Shown here piece after piece: positions 9,680 through 17,602 of a stretch of DNA of 64,000 nucleotides (its first letter is position 1; each line of letters begins with the position of its first letter). The translations under genes were made by a program, and so were the position numbers. Below the pieces are notes generated by a model that worked only from the letters and a program-made list of their open reading frames with translations, was not told where the DNA came from and searched no databases. Source of the stretch: Brachybacterium sacelli (GTDB lineage: Bacteria; Actinomycetota; Actinomycetes; Actinomycetales; Dermabacteraceae); NCBI RefSeq assembly GCF_017876545.1, contig NZ_JAGIOD010000002.1, positions 1,664,702-1,728,701 of the forward strand, read 5' to 3'.

Positions 9680-10046
9680 AAGTGAGCTCCGAGAACCGCG
9701 CCCGGGGCGCAGATCGTCGCGGGGTCCGAAGGCGCACACTCCGCTCGACAGGATCGGACCAGTCACTCGGGATGCCATTACCGCAGTCGTCGATGACGCG
9801 AGTGTGCAAGACCGCGTCAACGGCCATGGCGTAGCGCTGGATCGTGGCCAGGGTTGGGTTGGAGTCATAGTGCTCGAACGCTGCAACGGTGGGCTGACTG
9901 ACGCCCATACGCTCAGCAACGTCCTTCTGCGTGAGGTCGTGCTCGCGGCGCAGCGCTATCAGAGACTTCATAAGTTCGTCGCGATCTTCGACGAGCCGTT
10001 CCGCCCGCTGCTCGAGCCGGTCCGCATCAACGTGGGGTGCTGACAT
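9672..10046 (-). CDS. higA: HigA-like XRE antitoxin of TAC module
   Basis: A 124-residue protein with an XRE helix-turn-helix at about residues 28-85 (REHDLTQKDVAERMGVSQPTV, less than the full domain). A roughly 40-residue unstructured extension rich in Arg and Ser follows, ending FSELTYA. HigA antitoxins of ordinary modules lack such a tail. In TAC modules the tail is the chaperone addiction sequence. It lies between the toxin-like gene (33 bases away) and the overlapping SecB-like gene. It is expected to bind its own promoter upstream of 10622 and to neutralise the toxin. Start ATG at 10046. Confidence 0.8.
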   Translation of the reverse strand: MSAPHVDADRLEQRAERLVEDRDELMKSLIALRREHDLTQKDVAERMGVSQPTVAAFEHYDSNPTLATIQRYAMAVDAVLHTRVIDDCGNGIPSDWSDPVERSVRLRTPRRSAPRARFSELTYA

Positions 10047-10079
10047 AGATTGGACTCTATATCCCTTGCTAGCTGATGA

Positions 10080-10622
10080 TCAACCTGCGGTGCGTCTCTT
10101 CACGCCCCAATGGCGCGGGGCTGCCTCGACGTAGATGCTGGCCGCTGTGTCGATCTCCACGTCCTGGGCCCGCTTGATCTCGTCATCTGTGCCCCAGTAC
10201 TGCTTCTCGTGGGCGTGCAGACCGATGAAGCTGAGGCTTAGCTCGTGAGGCTCGCCGTGGATGAGTCTCACCTCGACGTCGAAGAAGCGTTCAGGGCTGC
10301 CGTCTTCGGGGCGCTCGCGTACATGGATGGCGCTCCACCGGATCTCGTAGAGGGGAAGCCGACCGTTTCCTAGGGGTTTGAGCTCCTCAGGTGGCTCGAG
10401 TTCGCCCCGAGCGGCCTTCTCAATCCGCTTCTTGAACCCCGCCTTCACCAATGCAGTGTTCTGCGGGGACCACAGTCGGACACCGGGGATGCTGATCGCC
10501 GCGATGAGCGCTTCGACGGCCTGCGAGATGTGGTCTGACTCGTCTTCTGAAGGGTTGTCCACCCAGTGGAAGTTGACCTGGACGCCCAGGCAGACATTTG
10601 AGCGCACCTCAGACCAGTCCAT
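10080..10622 (-). CDS. Putative HigB/RelE-like toxin of TAC module
   Basis: First gene of the leftward three-gene module. At 180 residues it is longer than usual HigB toxins (about 100-125). The segment from about residue 62 (FKKRIEKAARGE, then LKPLGNGRLPLYEIRW) and the later SLSFIGLHAHEKQYWGTDDE followed by IKRAQ follow the RelE/HigB order of beta strands and final helix. The first 60 residues are extra. Toxin identity is therefore inferred from position next to an XRE antitoxin and SecB-like chaperone plus a weak fold match. The ATG at 10622 has no strong ribosome site. Confidence 0.55.
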   Translation of the reverse strand: MDWSEVRSNVCLGVQVNFHWVDNPSEDESDHISQAVEALIAAISIPGVRLWSPQNTALVKAGFKKRIEKAARGELEPPEELKPLGNGRLPLYEIRWSAIHVRERPEDGSPERFFDVEVRLIHGEPHELSLSFIGLHAHEKQYWGTDDEIKRAQDVEIDTAASIYVEAAPRHWGVKRRTAG

Positions 10623-10892
10623 GCAGCGATTGTATCGACGCGTTCCGACGTTCGGGAGGCGAATGCTTTGGGGCCAAGTGGACTGACGAGACCGAGGGGC
10701 GCGACTTGCTCGGTGAGGCGTGGGCGGAACAGGCTAAGACCTCAACGTCCATTCCACCGATGTCCTTGCAGGCGGGTCGCACCGTCCCTCGGCGGGCTCC
10801 GATGGACGCCCTGTAGGAAAGACGTCGAGCGTCGATCTTCGGGAAGGCCTATTCCTTGTCCCGGTGAGTGATGAGCGCCGGAGGCGTACATC

Positions 10893-11237
10893 ATGAGCCG
10901 GAAGCTCAACGTCTCGCAGAGGGCGGTTCTCGAAAGGCTCTGCACGTATCCAGAGAGGCCGCCTTCGTCAGAGACCTGGAGGCACGCGACCCGGGCGCTT
11001 GAGGGAGGTGGGCTAGTCCCCGTCTCCAGTGTCGGCCAAAATTGCTCAGCGCTGCTCGTGTCGGCCGATACATGCTGGAGTACGGCGAATATCCAGAGAG
11101 CAGTGCGGGCAGGCGTTGGATGCCTTCGGCATCGTCGCGATCAGCCGGTCCGATCGTGCCTCTGCATCGGCATCAGGAGTCCCGCGTCGGATCAGCTTCT
11201 GGGCTTCGTGGTGGACCAGCTCGTCGAGGATCGCTGA
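10893..11237 (+). pseudogene. Possible fragment of a winged-helix protein
   Basis: ATG 10893 follows a good ribosome site (cggaggcgtacatc). The first 45 residues (MSRKLNVSQRAVLERLCTYP onward, with TRALEGGGLVPVS) look like a small winged-helix domain. From about 11030 the frame runs antisense to the PIN remnant and loses any protein-like character. The junction near 11040 probably marks a deletion or rearrangement that joined the ends of two broken genes. The 10623-10892 stretch holds nothing I can support. Confidence 0.3.
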
Positions 11238-11339
11238 GCTCCGCAGCGGTCGGTAGGTGCCCTCGACAGCCAGGGACAGCAGGAAGTCCCGCTGCAGGGT
11301 GGGCCACAGCACGCTGGTGTCGAGGACGGCGGCAAATAT
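11046..11339 (-). pseudogene. Decayed PIN-domain toxin
   Basis: Read leftward from 11339 the frame gives FAAVLDTSVLWPT, then LRSSAILDELVHHEAQKL. This is the N-terminal half of a PIN-domain RNase toxin with its first catalytic Asp and the conserved DE. Two things suggest it is dead. The expected start codon is ATA (11337-11339), and the first usable GTG (11312) lies after the catalytic Asp. Similarity also ends at about residue 75, so the C-terminal acidic residues are missing. It lies directly downstream of an intact helix-turn-helix antitoxin, the usual partner arrangement. Confidence 0.6.
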
Positions 11340-11360
11340 CTGGCCAGTATGTCAGCGGGC

Positions 11361-11879
11361 TCAGCGACCTCGACGCGCGGCGGTCACGGCCTTCCGTGCT
11401 GACTTGAGATCGTTCAGCACCTCGTCGATGTCGTCCGACTCGTTGACATCGACTGACAGGGCCTCGATCGCCGCGTACTGGTCCCGTCGTCGCTGCTCGC
11501 GATAGTCCAGGACATCGGTGAGCGCCAGGCGCCTGTGCGCGCCGGATCTCGTGAAAGGCAGCTTGCCGTTATCGAGCGCCTTGATCAACGTCGGCCGACT
11601 GATGTCGAGCAGGTCGGCGGCCTGTTGAGTGCTCAGCGTTTGCGAGGTCGGCGAGATCGTGACTGACAGACCCTTCTGCATTGCGTCGACGACGCGGAGA
11701 AGGACACGGTAGACCTCCTCGGGAAGCTCGACCGGATCGTCGGAGCCGCCGCCGACGAGGTAATGGCGGGGGACGGGTTGCGTGGCCTCGTCCGCGGTGA
11801 GCAGTTCGTAGACGCGACCCAGCTGGTGTACGTCGCTCTCGGTATGCGTGGACGATGCCAGGATGCTTGCGGCGGCCAT
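11361..11879 (-). CDS. Helix-turn-helix antitoxin of PIN module
   Basis: A 172-residue protein. Residues about 98-150 form an excisionase/MerR-like helix-turn-helix (LSTQQAADLLDISRPTLIKA, then LPFTRSGAHRRL and the wing DVLDYREQRR). The C-terminal part, rich in Asp, Glu and Lys, would embrace the toxin. Actinobacterial PIN toxins are often paired with this antitoxin type, and a PIN remnant follows 21 bases downstream. The ATG at 11879 has a strong gaggag site. An inverted repeat at 11903-11918 just upstream suits autoregulation. Because the toxin is broken, the antitoxin may now be solitary or protect against related toxins. Confidence 0.75.
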   Translation of the reverse strand: MAAASILASSTHTESDVHQLGRVYELLTADEATQPVPRHYLVGGGSDDPVELPEEVYRVLLRVVDAMQKGLSVTISPTSQTLSTQQAADLLDISRPTLIKALDNGKLPFTRSGAHRRLALTDVLDYREQRRRDQYAAIEALSVDVNESDDIDEVLNDLKSARKAVTAARRGR

Positions 11880-11902
11880 GGAGAACTCCTCAACTACAGG
11901 TA

Positions 11903-11918
11903 ACGCAATAGGTTGCGT
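11903..11918. promoter_or_regulatory. Inverted repeat, likely antitoxin operator
   Basis: ACGCAA and TTGCGT form a perfect 6-base inverted repeat around TAGG, 23 bases upstream of the antitoxin start. The position fits an operator bound by the helix-turn-helix antitoxin. No experimental evidence is available. Confidence 0.45.
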
Positions 11919-11989
11919 CTACTGCGATTGGGTATAGCGGTCTGATATTTACCGGGGGGAAGGACACCGAACTTTGGCGCCACGCCGCC

Positions 11990-12205
11990 GACAGTTCGAC
12001 GTCGTCTCAAGCCGTCGACCGGCAGCACCGCATCGGTCAGAAGCGCACCGTCATGGTCACGATCATGGGCCCCCACGGAACCGTGGACCACACCATCCAG
12101 AAATGGTCGCTCCAACATCGACGTACTCGACCAGATTGTCAGCGGCACCGGCCACCACGTGACGGAGGACGAGACGGACATGAACTCCCTCGCGATTGGC
12201 AGCGT
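11990..12205 (+). pseudogene. Duplicated tail of the SNF2 gene
   Basis: From about 12000 the DNA closely matches 8597-8805 of the SNF2 gene, covering QAVDRQHRIGQKR, MVTIMGPHGTVDHTIQK and the segment ending ...NSLAIG. Small indels (for example after CATCCAGAAA) break the frame. No start or upstream helicase motifs exist here, so it is a remnant. With the 8.6-8.8 kb copy it brackets the TAC and PIN modules as a direct repeat. Confidence 0.8.
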
Positions 12206-12215
12206 GAGTTCAGGG

Positions 12216-13358
12216 TCAGCGGTCCTCGAGCGAGATGACGTGCTCGATGAACCCTGGGGCGGTGAACGACAGCAGCCCGTGACCGGCGATCTGGATGATT
12301 CCCTTGTCCAAGAGCGACTGCCGCACGGTACCCAGTGCCCCGCTTGTCACGCCGAGGGCTTTGGCGATGTCGGCTCGGACGACGTCCACGCTTCCGAGGT
12401 GGGCCATCGCCGAGAGAACCTCCCGCTCACGGGGTGACGCCTTCGACCATCGGGCGCGGTGCAGCGCTGACATGTCCTGGTTCACCGAGTTCTGGGCTTC
12501 ATCGAGGGACTCGGCACCGATGACGCCTCCTCGGTCAGGGGAGCCCGCTGCCTGCCACATGGCATCGCCCCACAGCTGGACTGCGTACGGGTAGCCCTGG
12601 GAGCGCTGGACGACTTCCTGAAGAGCGGGTGTCTCCCAGCGGACGCCGAGGTCTGTCGCGGGCTGGGTGAGCGCCTCACGCACTTCGTGATCCTCCAGGT
12701 CTCGCATCGTGCGGAACTGGAAGCGTTCGGCGCTGGTGACTGCTGCCGTGACGACGTCGGCAGTGTGGCTGAGGCCCGCGGCGACGAACACTGCTGGCGT
12801 TTTGCTGCCCTGGAGTTCCTGCCACGCATAGGCGATCGTGCGCAGGCTCTCTTCATCGGCGTCCTGGAGCTCGTCGACGAGGACTGCGATGCCCTTCAAG
12901 CCCTGGTTCAGGGCTTCCTTCGACATCTTCTCGAGGAGCTTGCGGAATGCTCTCGTCGCCTGGGGAGAGGACACGCCCGGGCTGGTCTCCGCGGTGACTT
13001 GTGCGATCCCGGGGACGCCGAGGGTGACCGAGAGCCGGTCCAGCCAGTCGCTCGTGGCGCTCGGTGCTCCCCACTCGCCCACGAGCGTGCGGGCTTCATC
13101 GGCGATCACTGCGGCCAGTGGGCCGTTTCCGGCGGTGACGTAGAGCGGTGCGAGGCCGAGCAGGATGGCGTCTTCTTGGACGCGTCGCAGGAGGCTGGTC
13201 TTTCCGACGCCACGTGGGCCGACGTCGACCCTGATGCGGCCGGAAAACCTGCCGTGCAGTGCGGGAAGGGTCAGCATGCCGCCGATTTGCTGCAGCTGTG
13301 CCTCACGGCCGGGGACCTCTCGGGCGACTTCGCCGGGGGTGTACGGACTCAGCTGCAT
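12216..13358 (-). CDS. AAA+ ATPase, ORC1/Cdc6-like with winged helix
   Basis: A 380-residue ATPase: Walker A DVGPRGVGKTS near residue 50, Walker B IAVLVDELQ near 165, sensor-like AAGLSH, and a winged-helix C-terminus (DIAKALGVTSGALGTVRQSL). The architecture matches small ORC/Cdc6-like ATPases common on actinobacterial mobile DNA, of uncertain role (replication, partition or defence). A protein of equal length and architecture is encoded at 61804-62946. The gene is divergent from the sigma-like gene at 13517. The start at 13358 is followed upstream by an inverted repeat at 13366-13399 that may be its operator. Confidence 0.8.
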   Translation of the reverse strand: MQLSPYTPGEVAREVPGREAQLQQIGGMLTLPALHGRFSGRIRVDVGPRGVGKTSLLRRVQEDAILLGLAPLYVTAGNGPLAAVIADEARTLVGEWGAPSATSDWLDRLSVTLGVPGIAQVTAETSPGVSSPQATRAFRKLLEKMSKEALNQGLKGIAVLVDELQDADEESLRTIAYAWQELQGSKTPAVFVAAGLSHTADVVTAAVTSAERFQFRTMRDLEDHEVREALTQPATDLGVRWETPALQEVVQRSQGYPYAVQLWGDAMWQAAGSPDRGGVIGAESLDEAQNSVNQDMSALHRARWSKASPREREVLSAMAHLGSVDVVRADIAKALGVTSGALGTVRQSLLDKGIIQIAGHGLLSFTAPGFIEHVISLEDR

Positions 13359-13365
13359 CTCGACT

Positions 13366-13399
13366 CCTACATATGCCTACAGATAGCTTCAAGTGTAGG
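13366..13399. promoter_or_regulatory. Inverted repeat upstream of AAA+ gene
   Basis: CCTACA (13366-13371) and TGTAGG (13394-13399) form an inverted repeat in the divergent region, 8 bases before the AAA+ start. It could be an operator for the winged-helix part of that protein. Confidence 0.35.
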
Positions 13400-13480
13400 G
13401 AAGTGTCTGACGAACGAAGGGCTCCCTTGGGCTCTGTGGATACCCGGCAGTTGCAGGGCCCCTGTACAGCCTTCGCGGAT

Positions 13481-13508
13481 GTCCTGCGGGCGCGGCGCCT
13501 CGCCCACT
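13481..13508 (+). promoter_or_regulatory. Bipartite element GTCCT-N15-CGCCCACT
   Basis: GTCCT at 13481-13485, CGCCCACT at 13501-13508, and ATG of the sigma-like gene after 8 bases (13517). No ribosome site lies between, as at 5194, 19168, 38730 and 40111. Confidence 0.7.
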
Positions 13509-13516
13509 GGCTAGTC

Positions 13517-14590
13517 ATGAGGACGAAAGCCGAGAAGGGCAGGGCCCGCCACCGCGACATCATCACGCGTTACAAGCGCAACGAGCCCGCTTGCCCGAGC
13601 GCCCACCGCGCACCGAACGCCGTAGTGGTCCTGGTGCATCCCGAGCCGGAGGCGATCCGGTTTCGGGAGGTGGAGCAGGAGCGGGTTCATGATCGCGAGA
13701 CGCTGCTGGGGGCGTGCCGGCGCGTGTTCGATCTGCAGGCCCGGGCGTGGGCGTACTCGAGCCGCCACCGCGAGGACCTCGTCCAGGACTCGTGCGTGAT
13801 CGCGATGTCGAAGATCGTGCGCGCCGAAGCCGAATGCCCCGGGGCGGAGGCTCTGGTGCCGGAGGGGCTGGTGTACAACATCGTGCGTGGCGCGATGAGG
13901 CACCGTTCCGAGGGTGATGGCCGGTACATGGCTACCGAGTCCGGGCAGGGACGCGAGATCCTGATGGGCCGGTGGGAGGAGCACGTGAAGGCCGGTGGGA
14001 TCGAGTCGATGAAGCGGTTCGAGGAGATGGCCGACCAGGTCCGGTCCGCCTTCCCGATCGGGCGCCGCCCGACCCGCGGCTACCACCTGGGTCGACTCGA
14101 GCAAGCCCACGTGTACGCACGGGAGCTGGCCGAACTCCAGGCCCGCCGCGACCAGGATCCCGACCCCACCGCCACGGCGGCGTTCGCCCGCGACCCGGAG
14201 ACGTGCCCGATCGACCTCACCGAGTCGATCGCACGGCTCGTTGAGAAGCGCGCCGCACGAGGACAGTCCATCGGGCAGCTGGTGACGTTCGCGTACCGGC
14301 TGCCGACACCGCGCGGCAGTGCTGCGGTCCGGCGTGGCCGCGAGGTCGCGGAATACGTCCTCGAGCAGTACGGCGACCACGTGGACGCCCACGCAGCGGC
14401 CGCGCTGTGGCGGCACCGAGGCTGGTCACCGCTGGAGACCGTGTTCGCCATTCGCACCATCGAGGATCGAGACGTCGTGCTCACCGTGCTCGAGCGGCTC
14501 GATGGCGACCAGGCCGATGCCTTCCTCCACTCTGTGCTCGAGGACTTGGCTACTGGGGTCACGTACCTGCGCCGACCCTCTGCCGCGTGA
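13517..14590 (+). CDS. Divergent sigma-70-like protein (putative)
   Basis: A 357-residue protein, the best sigma-factor candidate in the window. Residues about 62-130 follow region 2 order: a helix (LLGACRRVFDLQARAW), then HREDLVQDSCVIAMSKI, which resembles the core-binding motif with its E-D-L-V-Q-D, then LVYNIVRGAMRHR. Further on, GRRPTRGYH at about 182-190 parallels NRPPEGFH in the 20148 protein. A clear region 4 helix-turn-helix was not identified, which is the main weakness. The ATG at 13517, 8 bases after CGCCCACT, was chosen over earlier in-frame starts that would overlap the AAA+ gene and its promoter. It may autoregulate through that element. Confidence 0.55.
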   Translation: MRTKAEKGRARHRDIITRYKRNEPACPSAHRAPNAVVVLVHPEPEAIRFREVEQERVHDRETLLGACRRVFDLQARAWAYSSRHREDLVQDSCVIAMSKIVRAEAECPGAEALVPEGLVYNIVRGAMRHRSEGDGRYMATESGQGREILMGRWEEHVKAGGIESMKRFEEMADQVRSAFPIGRRPTRGYHLGRLEQAHVYARELAELQARRDQDPDPTATAAFARDPETCPIDLTESIARLVEKRAARGQSIGQLVTFAYRLPTPRGSAAVRRGREVAEYVLEQYGDHVDAHAAAALWRHRGWSPLETVFAIRTIEDRDVVLTVLERLDGDQADAFLHSVLEDLATGVTYLRRPSAA

Positions 14591-14602
14591 GGAGTGGGGC
14601 CC

Positions 14603-14610
14603 CGCCCACT
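14603..14610 (+). promoter_or_regulatory. CGCCCACT box without GTCC partner
   Basis: The exact octamer lies 45 bases before the ATG at 14656. A transcript starting about 8 bases after it would carry a leader with a ggagg ribosome site. No GTCCY occurs at the usual distance. Confidence 0.5.
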
Positions 14611-14655
14611 TGACGGGGACAGACCAGTGCGGCGACAGCAGATGGAGGCAGGATC

Positions 14656-15384
14656 ATGACGATCGCCAAGAAGGACACCGAGACGGCCGGGGCTGTACGG
14701 AAGGCCTCGGGTTCCGCAGGGCACCGACCGGAGGGAGGAGCTCTCCGGAAGGATTCGAGTTTCGGGGGGAGCCGACCGAAGGGAGGTGCCCCCCGGAAGA
14801 AGGACACGGGGGAGCGGGGCAACGGCGGTCAGTTCGGTTCGCTGGCGCGGACGGACGCCGACATCGCAGTGCTGACGCCCGATCCCGTCGAGGGGATGCG
14901 GGCGCAGGGACGGTCTGGGAAGCTCATCGCCAACCTGTGCGACGAGATCGACACGGAACGGGACGGGTACGCAGGCGCGCTCGAGGTCGCGGCCGCGGAC
15001 GGGCCCCGCGAGTACTACCTGCGCCCGGACGGGCCCGACAAGATCCACGTCGAATACCTCCACAACCAGGACAGCAACGACGGCACTCTGTCCCAGGCCT
15101 CGTTCGATCTGAGCACCGGGAAGGCCAACTTCATCTACGACTTCGAGGAGACCTACCCGGGCATCGGGAACGACGCCAGCACCGAGGCACGATTCGATCC
15201 CGACGGGGATCCGAAGCAGATCTCGCAGCTCATCCAGGAGTTCTCCTTCGATGATGGGGGAGCCGAGGACCAGATCAAGGAGTCGTTCGAGGACCCCGAT
15301 GAAGCGGCTCGCGACGCCTACCTCCGCGGCATCGGCGTGCGCCGGCACAGCTACGTGACCGCGCCTCGTCCGCTGCACTGGTGA
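14656..15384 (+). CDS. Tagged hypothetical protein (DTGERGNGGQFG)
   Basis: A 242-residue acidic protein. The first 70 residues are low-complexity and repetitive (RPEGG and RPKGG, LRKD and PRKKD) and end in the tag KKDTGERGNGGQFGSLART with DADIAV after it. This tag recurs in four other proteins here. The remaining 170 residues (YYLRPDGPDKIHVEYL, FIYDFEETYPG) look like a small folded alpha/beta domain of no known family. ATG 14656 has a good ggaggc site. The gene lies between a sigma-like gene and a DNA methyltransferase. The DNA encoding the tag is almost identical to that at 20263-20305. Confidence 0.75.
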   Translation: MTIAKKDTETAGAVRKASGSAGHRPEGGALRKDSSFGGSRPKGGAPRKKDTGERGNGGQFGSLARTDADIAVLTPDPVEGMRAQGRSGKLIANLCDEIDTERDGYAGALEVAAADGPREYYLRPDGPDKIHVEYLHNQDSNDGTLSQASFDLSTGKANFIYDFEETYPGIGNDASTEARFDPDGDPKQISQLIQEFSFDDGGAEDQIKESFEDPDEAARDAYLRGIGVRRHSYVTAPRPLHW

Positions 15385-15442
15385 CCGGCCGGAGCACCGG
15401 CACATCGCAGATCGGGTCTGCCCCCGCGCACTGGGAAGGGGT

Positions 15443-16642
15443 ATGACCACCACAGCGCCCCATCCCGTCCACATCGGCGACAACCTCGACGTCCTGCCAC
15501 ACCTGGAGGGCCCCTTCGACCTGATCTACCTCGACCCGCCCTACAACACCGGCGGCCGGGTCGTCACCGGCTACACCGACAGGTTCGAGGACTGGACCGG
15601 CTTCATGGCACCCCGCCTGGCCCACCTCCCGCGCCTCCTCGCCGAGCACGGCATCGTGATCGCGTCCATCGATGACCGGGAGATCCACCACCTCCGCGTC
15701 CTCCTCGACGACGTTCTCGGCGCCGGCAACCATGTCGGGACCGTCGTGTGGGACGGGTCGACCATCAACTCCTCCCACCTCCTCAGCGTCTCCCACGACT
15801 ACCTCGTCATCTACGCGAAGAACCACGCCGCGCTCAAAGCCTCCGGGACAATGTGGCGCCAGCCGCGGGATGACGCCCAGGCCATGCTCGATGCCGCCGC
15901 GACAGCCTGGCGAACGGCAGCCGGCGACCGGGCCGTCGCGCAACAGCGCTTCCGGGCCTGGCTGACACCACGGCGCTCCAGCTTGCCCCGGGGCCTGACC
16001 GAGTACGACCGCATCGACGAGACCGGAGCGCTGTACCGGGTCGGCGACCCCGGCGCCCCCTCCGTACAGGCCAGCAGGTCCTTCCGCGAGCTCACCCACC
16101 CGAGAACGGAACTCCCCTGTCCGGTGCCGAAGCGGGGGTGGCGGATGAACGACGCGTCGATGGACCGCATGCTCGAGACCGGACTGATCGAGTTCGGCCC
16201 CGACCACACCACCCAGCCAAAGCTCAAGCGGATGCTGGCCGACAACGCTACCGCCGTACCCCGCTCCGTGTTCCGCCAAGAACGTGAAGGAGCCCGGCAC
16301 CTCGCCGGCATCGACGGGGTCGGCGAGTTCCCGTTCCCGAAGGACCTCGCCGTGCTCGCCCGCTGGTTCGACACCGTCACCGGGCCGGACGCACGAATAC
16401 TGGATCCGTTCCTCGGCTCTGGCACCAGCATCGAGGTGGCGATGGCGCTGAACCTCGCAGACGGCGGCACCCGGCAGGTCACCGGGATCGCGCTCGATGA
16501 GGGTGGGATCGTGCAGGATGTGCTGGTCCCGCGCCTGCGCCACTGCGAAAGAACCTACGGACAGACGGTGTCATGGAGTGGGACCAGTTCGTCGTCGCTT
16601 GCCGGCAAGCGTCCGAAGAGGGGTAGCGAATCGGCGGCATGA
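15443..16642 (+). CDS. DNA N6-adenine or N4-cytosine methyltransferase, class beta
   Basis: A 399-residue methyltransferase. The catalytic motif DPPYNTGG is near residue 34 and the AdoMet-binding motif DPFLGSGTS near residue 318, the order of beta-class enzymes such as Type III Mod subunits. No restriction gene accompanies it, so it may be an orphan that protects the element from host restriction during transfer. The ATG at 15443 follows gggaagggg. A near match to the recurrent box, CGCGCACT at 15425-15432, lies just upstream. The last 25 residues are Arg/Ser-rich and may be poorly conserved. Confidence 0.85.
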   Translation: MTTTAPHPVHIGDNLDVLPHLEGPFDLIYLDPPYNTGGRVVTGYTDRFEDWTGFMAPRLAHLPRLLAEHGIVIASIDDREIHHLRVLLDDVLGAGNHVGTVVWDGSTINSSHLLSVSHDYLVIYAKNHAALKASGTMWRQPRDDAQAMLDAAATAWRTAAGDRAVAQQRFRAWLTPRRSSLPRGLTEYDRIDETGALYRVGDPGAPSVQASRSFRELTHPRTELPCPVPKRGWRMNDASMDRMLETGLIEFGPDHTTQPKLKRMLADNATAVPRSVFRQEREGARHLAGIDGVGEFPFPKDLAVLARWFDTVTGPDARILDPFLGSGTSIEVAMALNLADGGTRQVTGIALDEGGIVQDVLVPRLRHCERTYGQTVSWSGTSSSSLAGKRPKRGSESAA

Positions 16643-17596
16643 CGGCCGGGACAGTCTCCGAGCGTCGGAAGTACGGCATACCTCCTCAGCTCCGACCCCA
16701 GGCTGTGCTGGTCGTCGTCGGCCGTCAAGGAAGTCAATCTCTCCGTCAACACGCTGAAGTTGACGGCTAGCGAAGAAGGGAAATGTCTGCCCCAGGGCCT
16801 ACGGTGAGGGAACATCAACGGCATTGCGCGACGGCCATGACAACTCACAGAGAGCAGGACCATGACGAGTCCGGACCGCACGTTCCCCTACGACGCGTTC
16901 TACGATCATTTCGACCGCTCTGCACTGCTGGCGATGCTCAAGAGCGCAGGACTCTACCTAGACGACATAGACGATCTGACTCGCGCAGAACTGATAGACA
17001 CCATCATCGACAGCAACATCGAGGCCGAGTACGACGCGGAAGAGATGGGTGACGACTACCCGTTGCGGCGTCCGACTCAGCCGCAAGACCTTTCGACTCT
17101 TCGTGAGATCACTCGGGGCGACGGGAACCACGTGTACTGGTGTTGGATGGACGATTGGGAAGTTGCCGTCGAAGCGCTCGTCGGTGACTTGACGGAGGTC
17201 TCCTGGGGTCTCCCTGCGGAGGTTCGAGCGGGTGATGTGGTCGTGACGGCCGTGAACTCGGAGCCGAGCCTCGTGGCCTGCGTGGAACAAGTCAGCCGCG
17301 TCGATGGTGGGACTGTGTTCGTGGAACCTCGCTGGACGATCGACCAAGCGGTTCCGGTGCGTCGGTTGGAGAGAGGGGTCGGAGCGCTGCTTCCTCACGC
17401 CACGACGGTATTGGCGGACGGGACGGGAGATGCACTCCTCGATCTACTGGGCGACATGCTCGAGCAACCGAAACCCACATTTGTCGTCGCTGGTAATTGC
17501 AACACCGACGGGCGCAAGAATATGGGATCCGCGGTTCATGCTCTCCGTATCCTGCAGGACAACGAAGTGACGTGTGCAGCCTGTGGTGCTGACGGT

Positions 17597-17602
17597 GTTA
17601 GC
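17597..17602. repeat. IS481 target duplication, left copy GTTAGC
   Basis: GTTAGC immediately left of the IS. An identical copy at 18719-18724 lies on its right. A 6-base direct duplication is normal for IS481-family insertion and fixes the ends of the element. Confidence 0.85.

Noticed and set aside
13259..13516. N-terminal extension of the 13517 sigma-like gene
   Set aside because: The extension overlaps the start and control region of the divergent AAA+ gene and the bipartite promoter. ATG 13517 is at the conserved 8-base distance.
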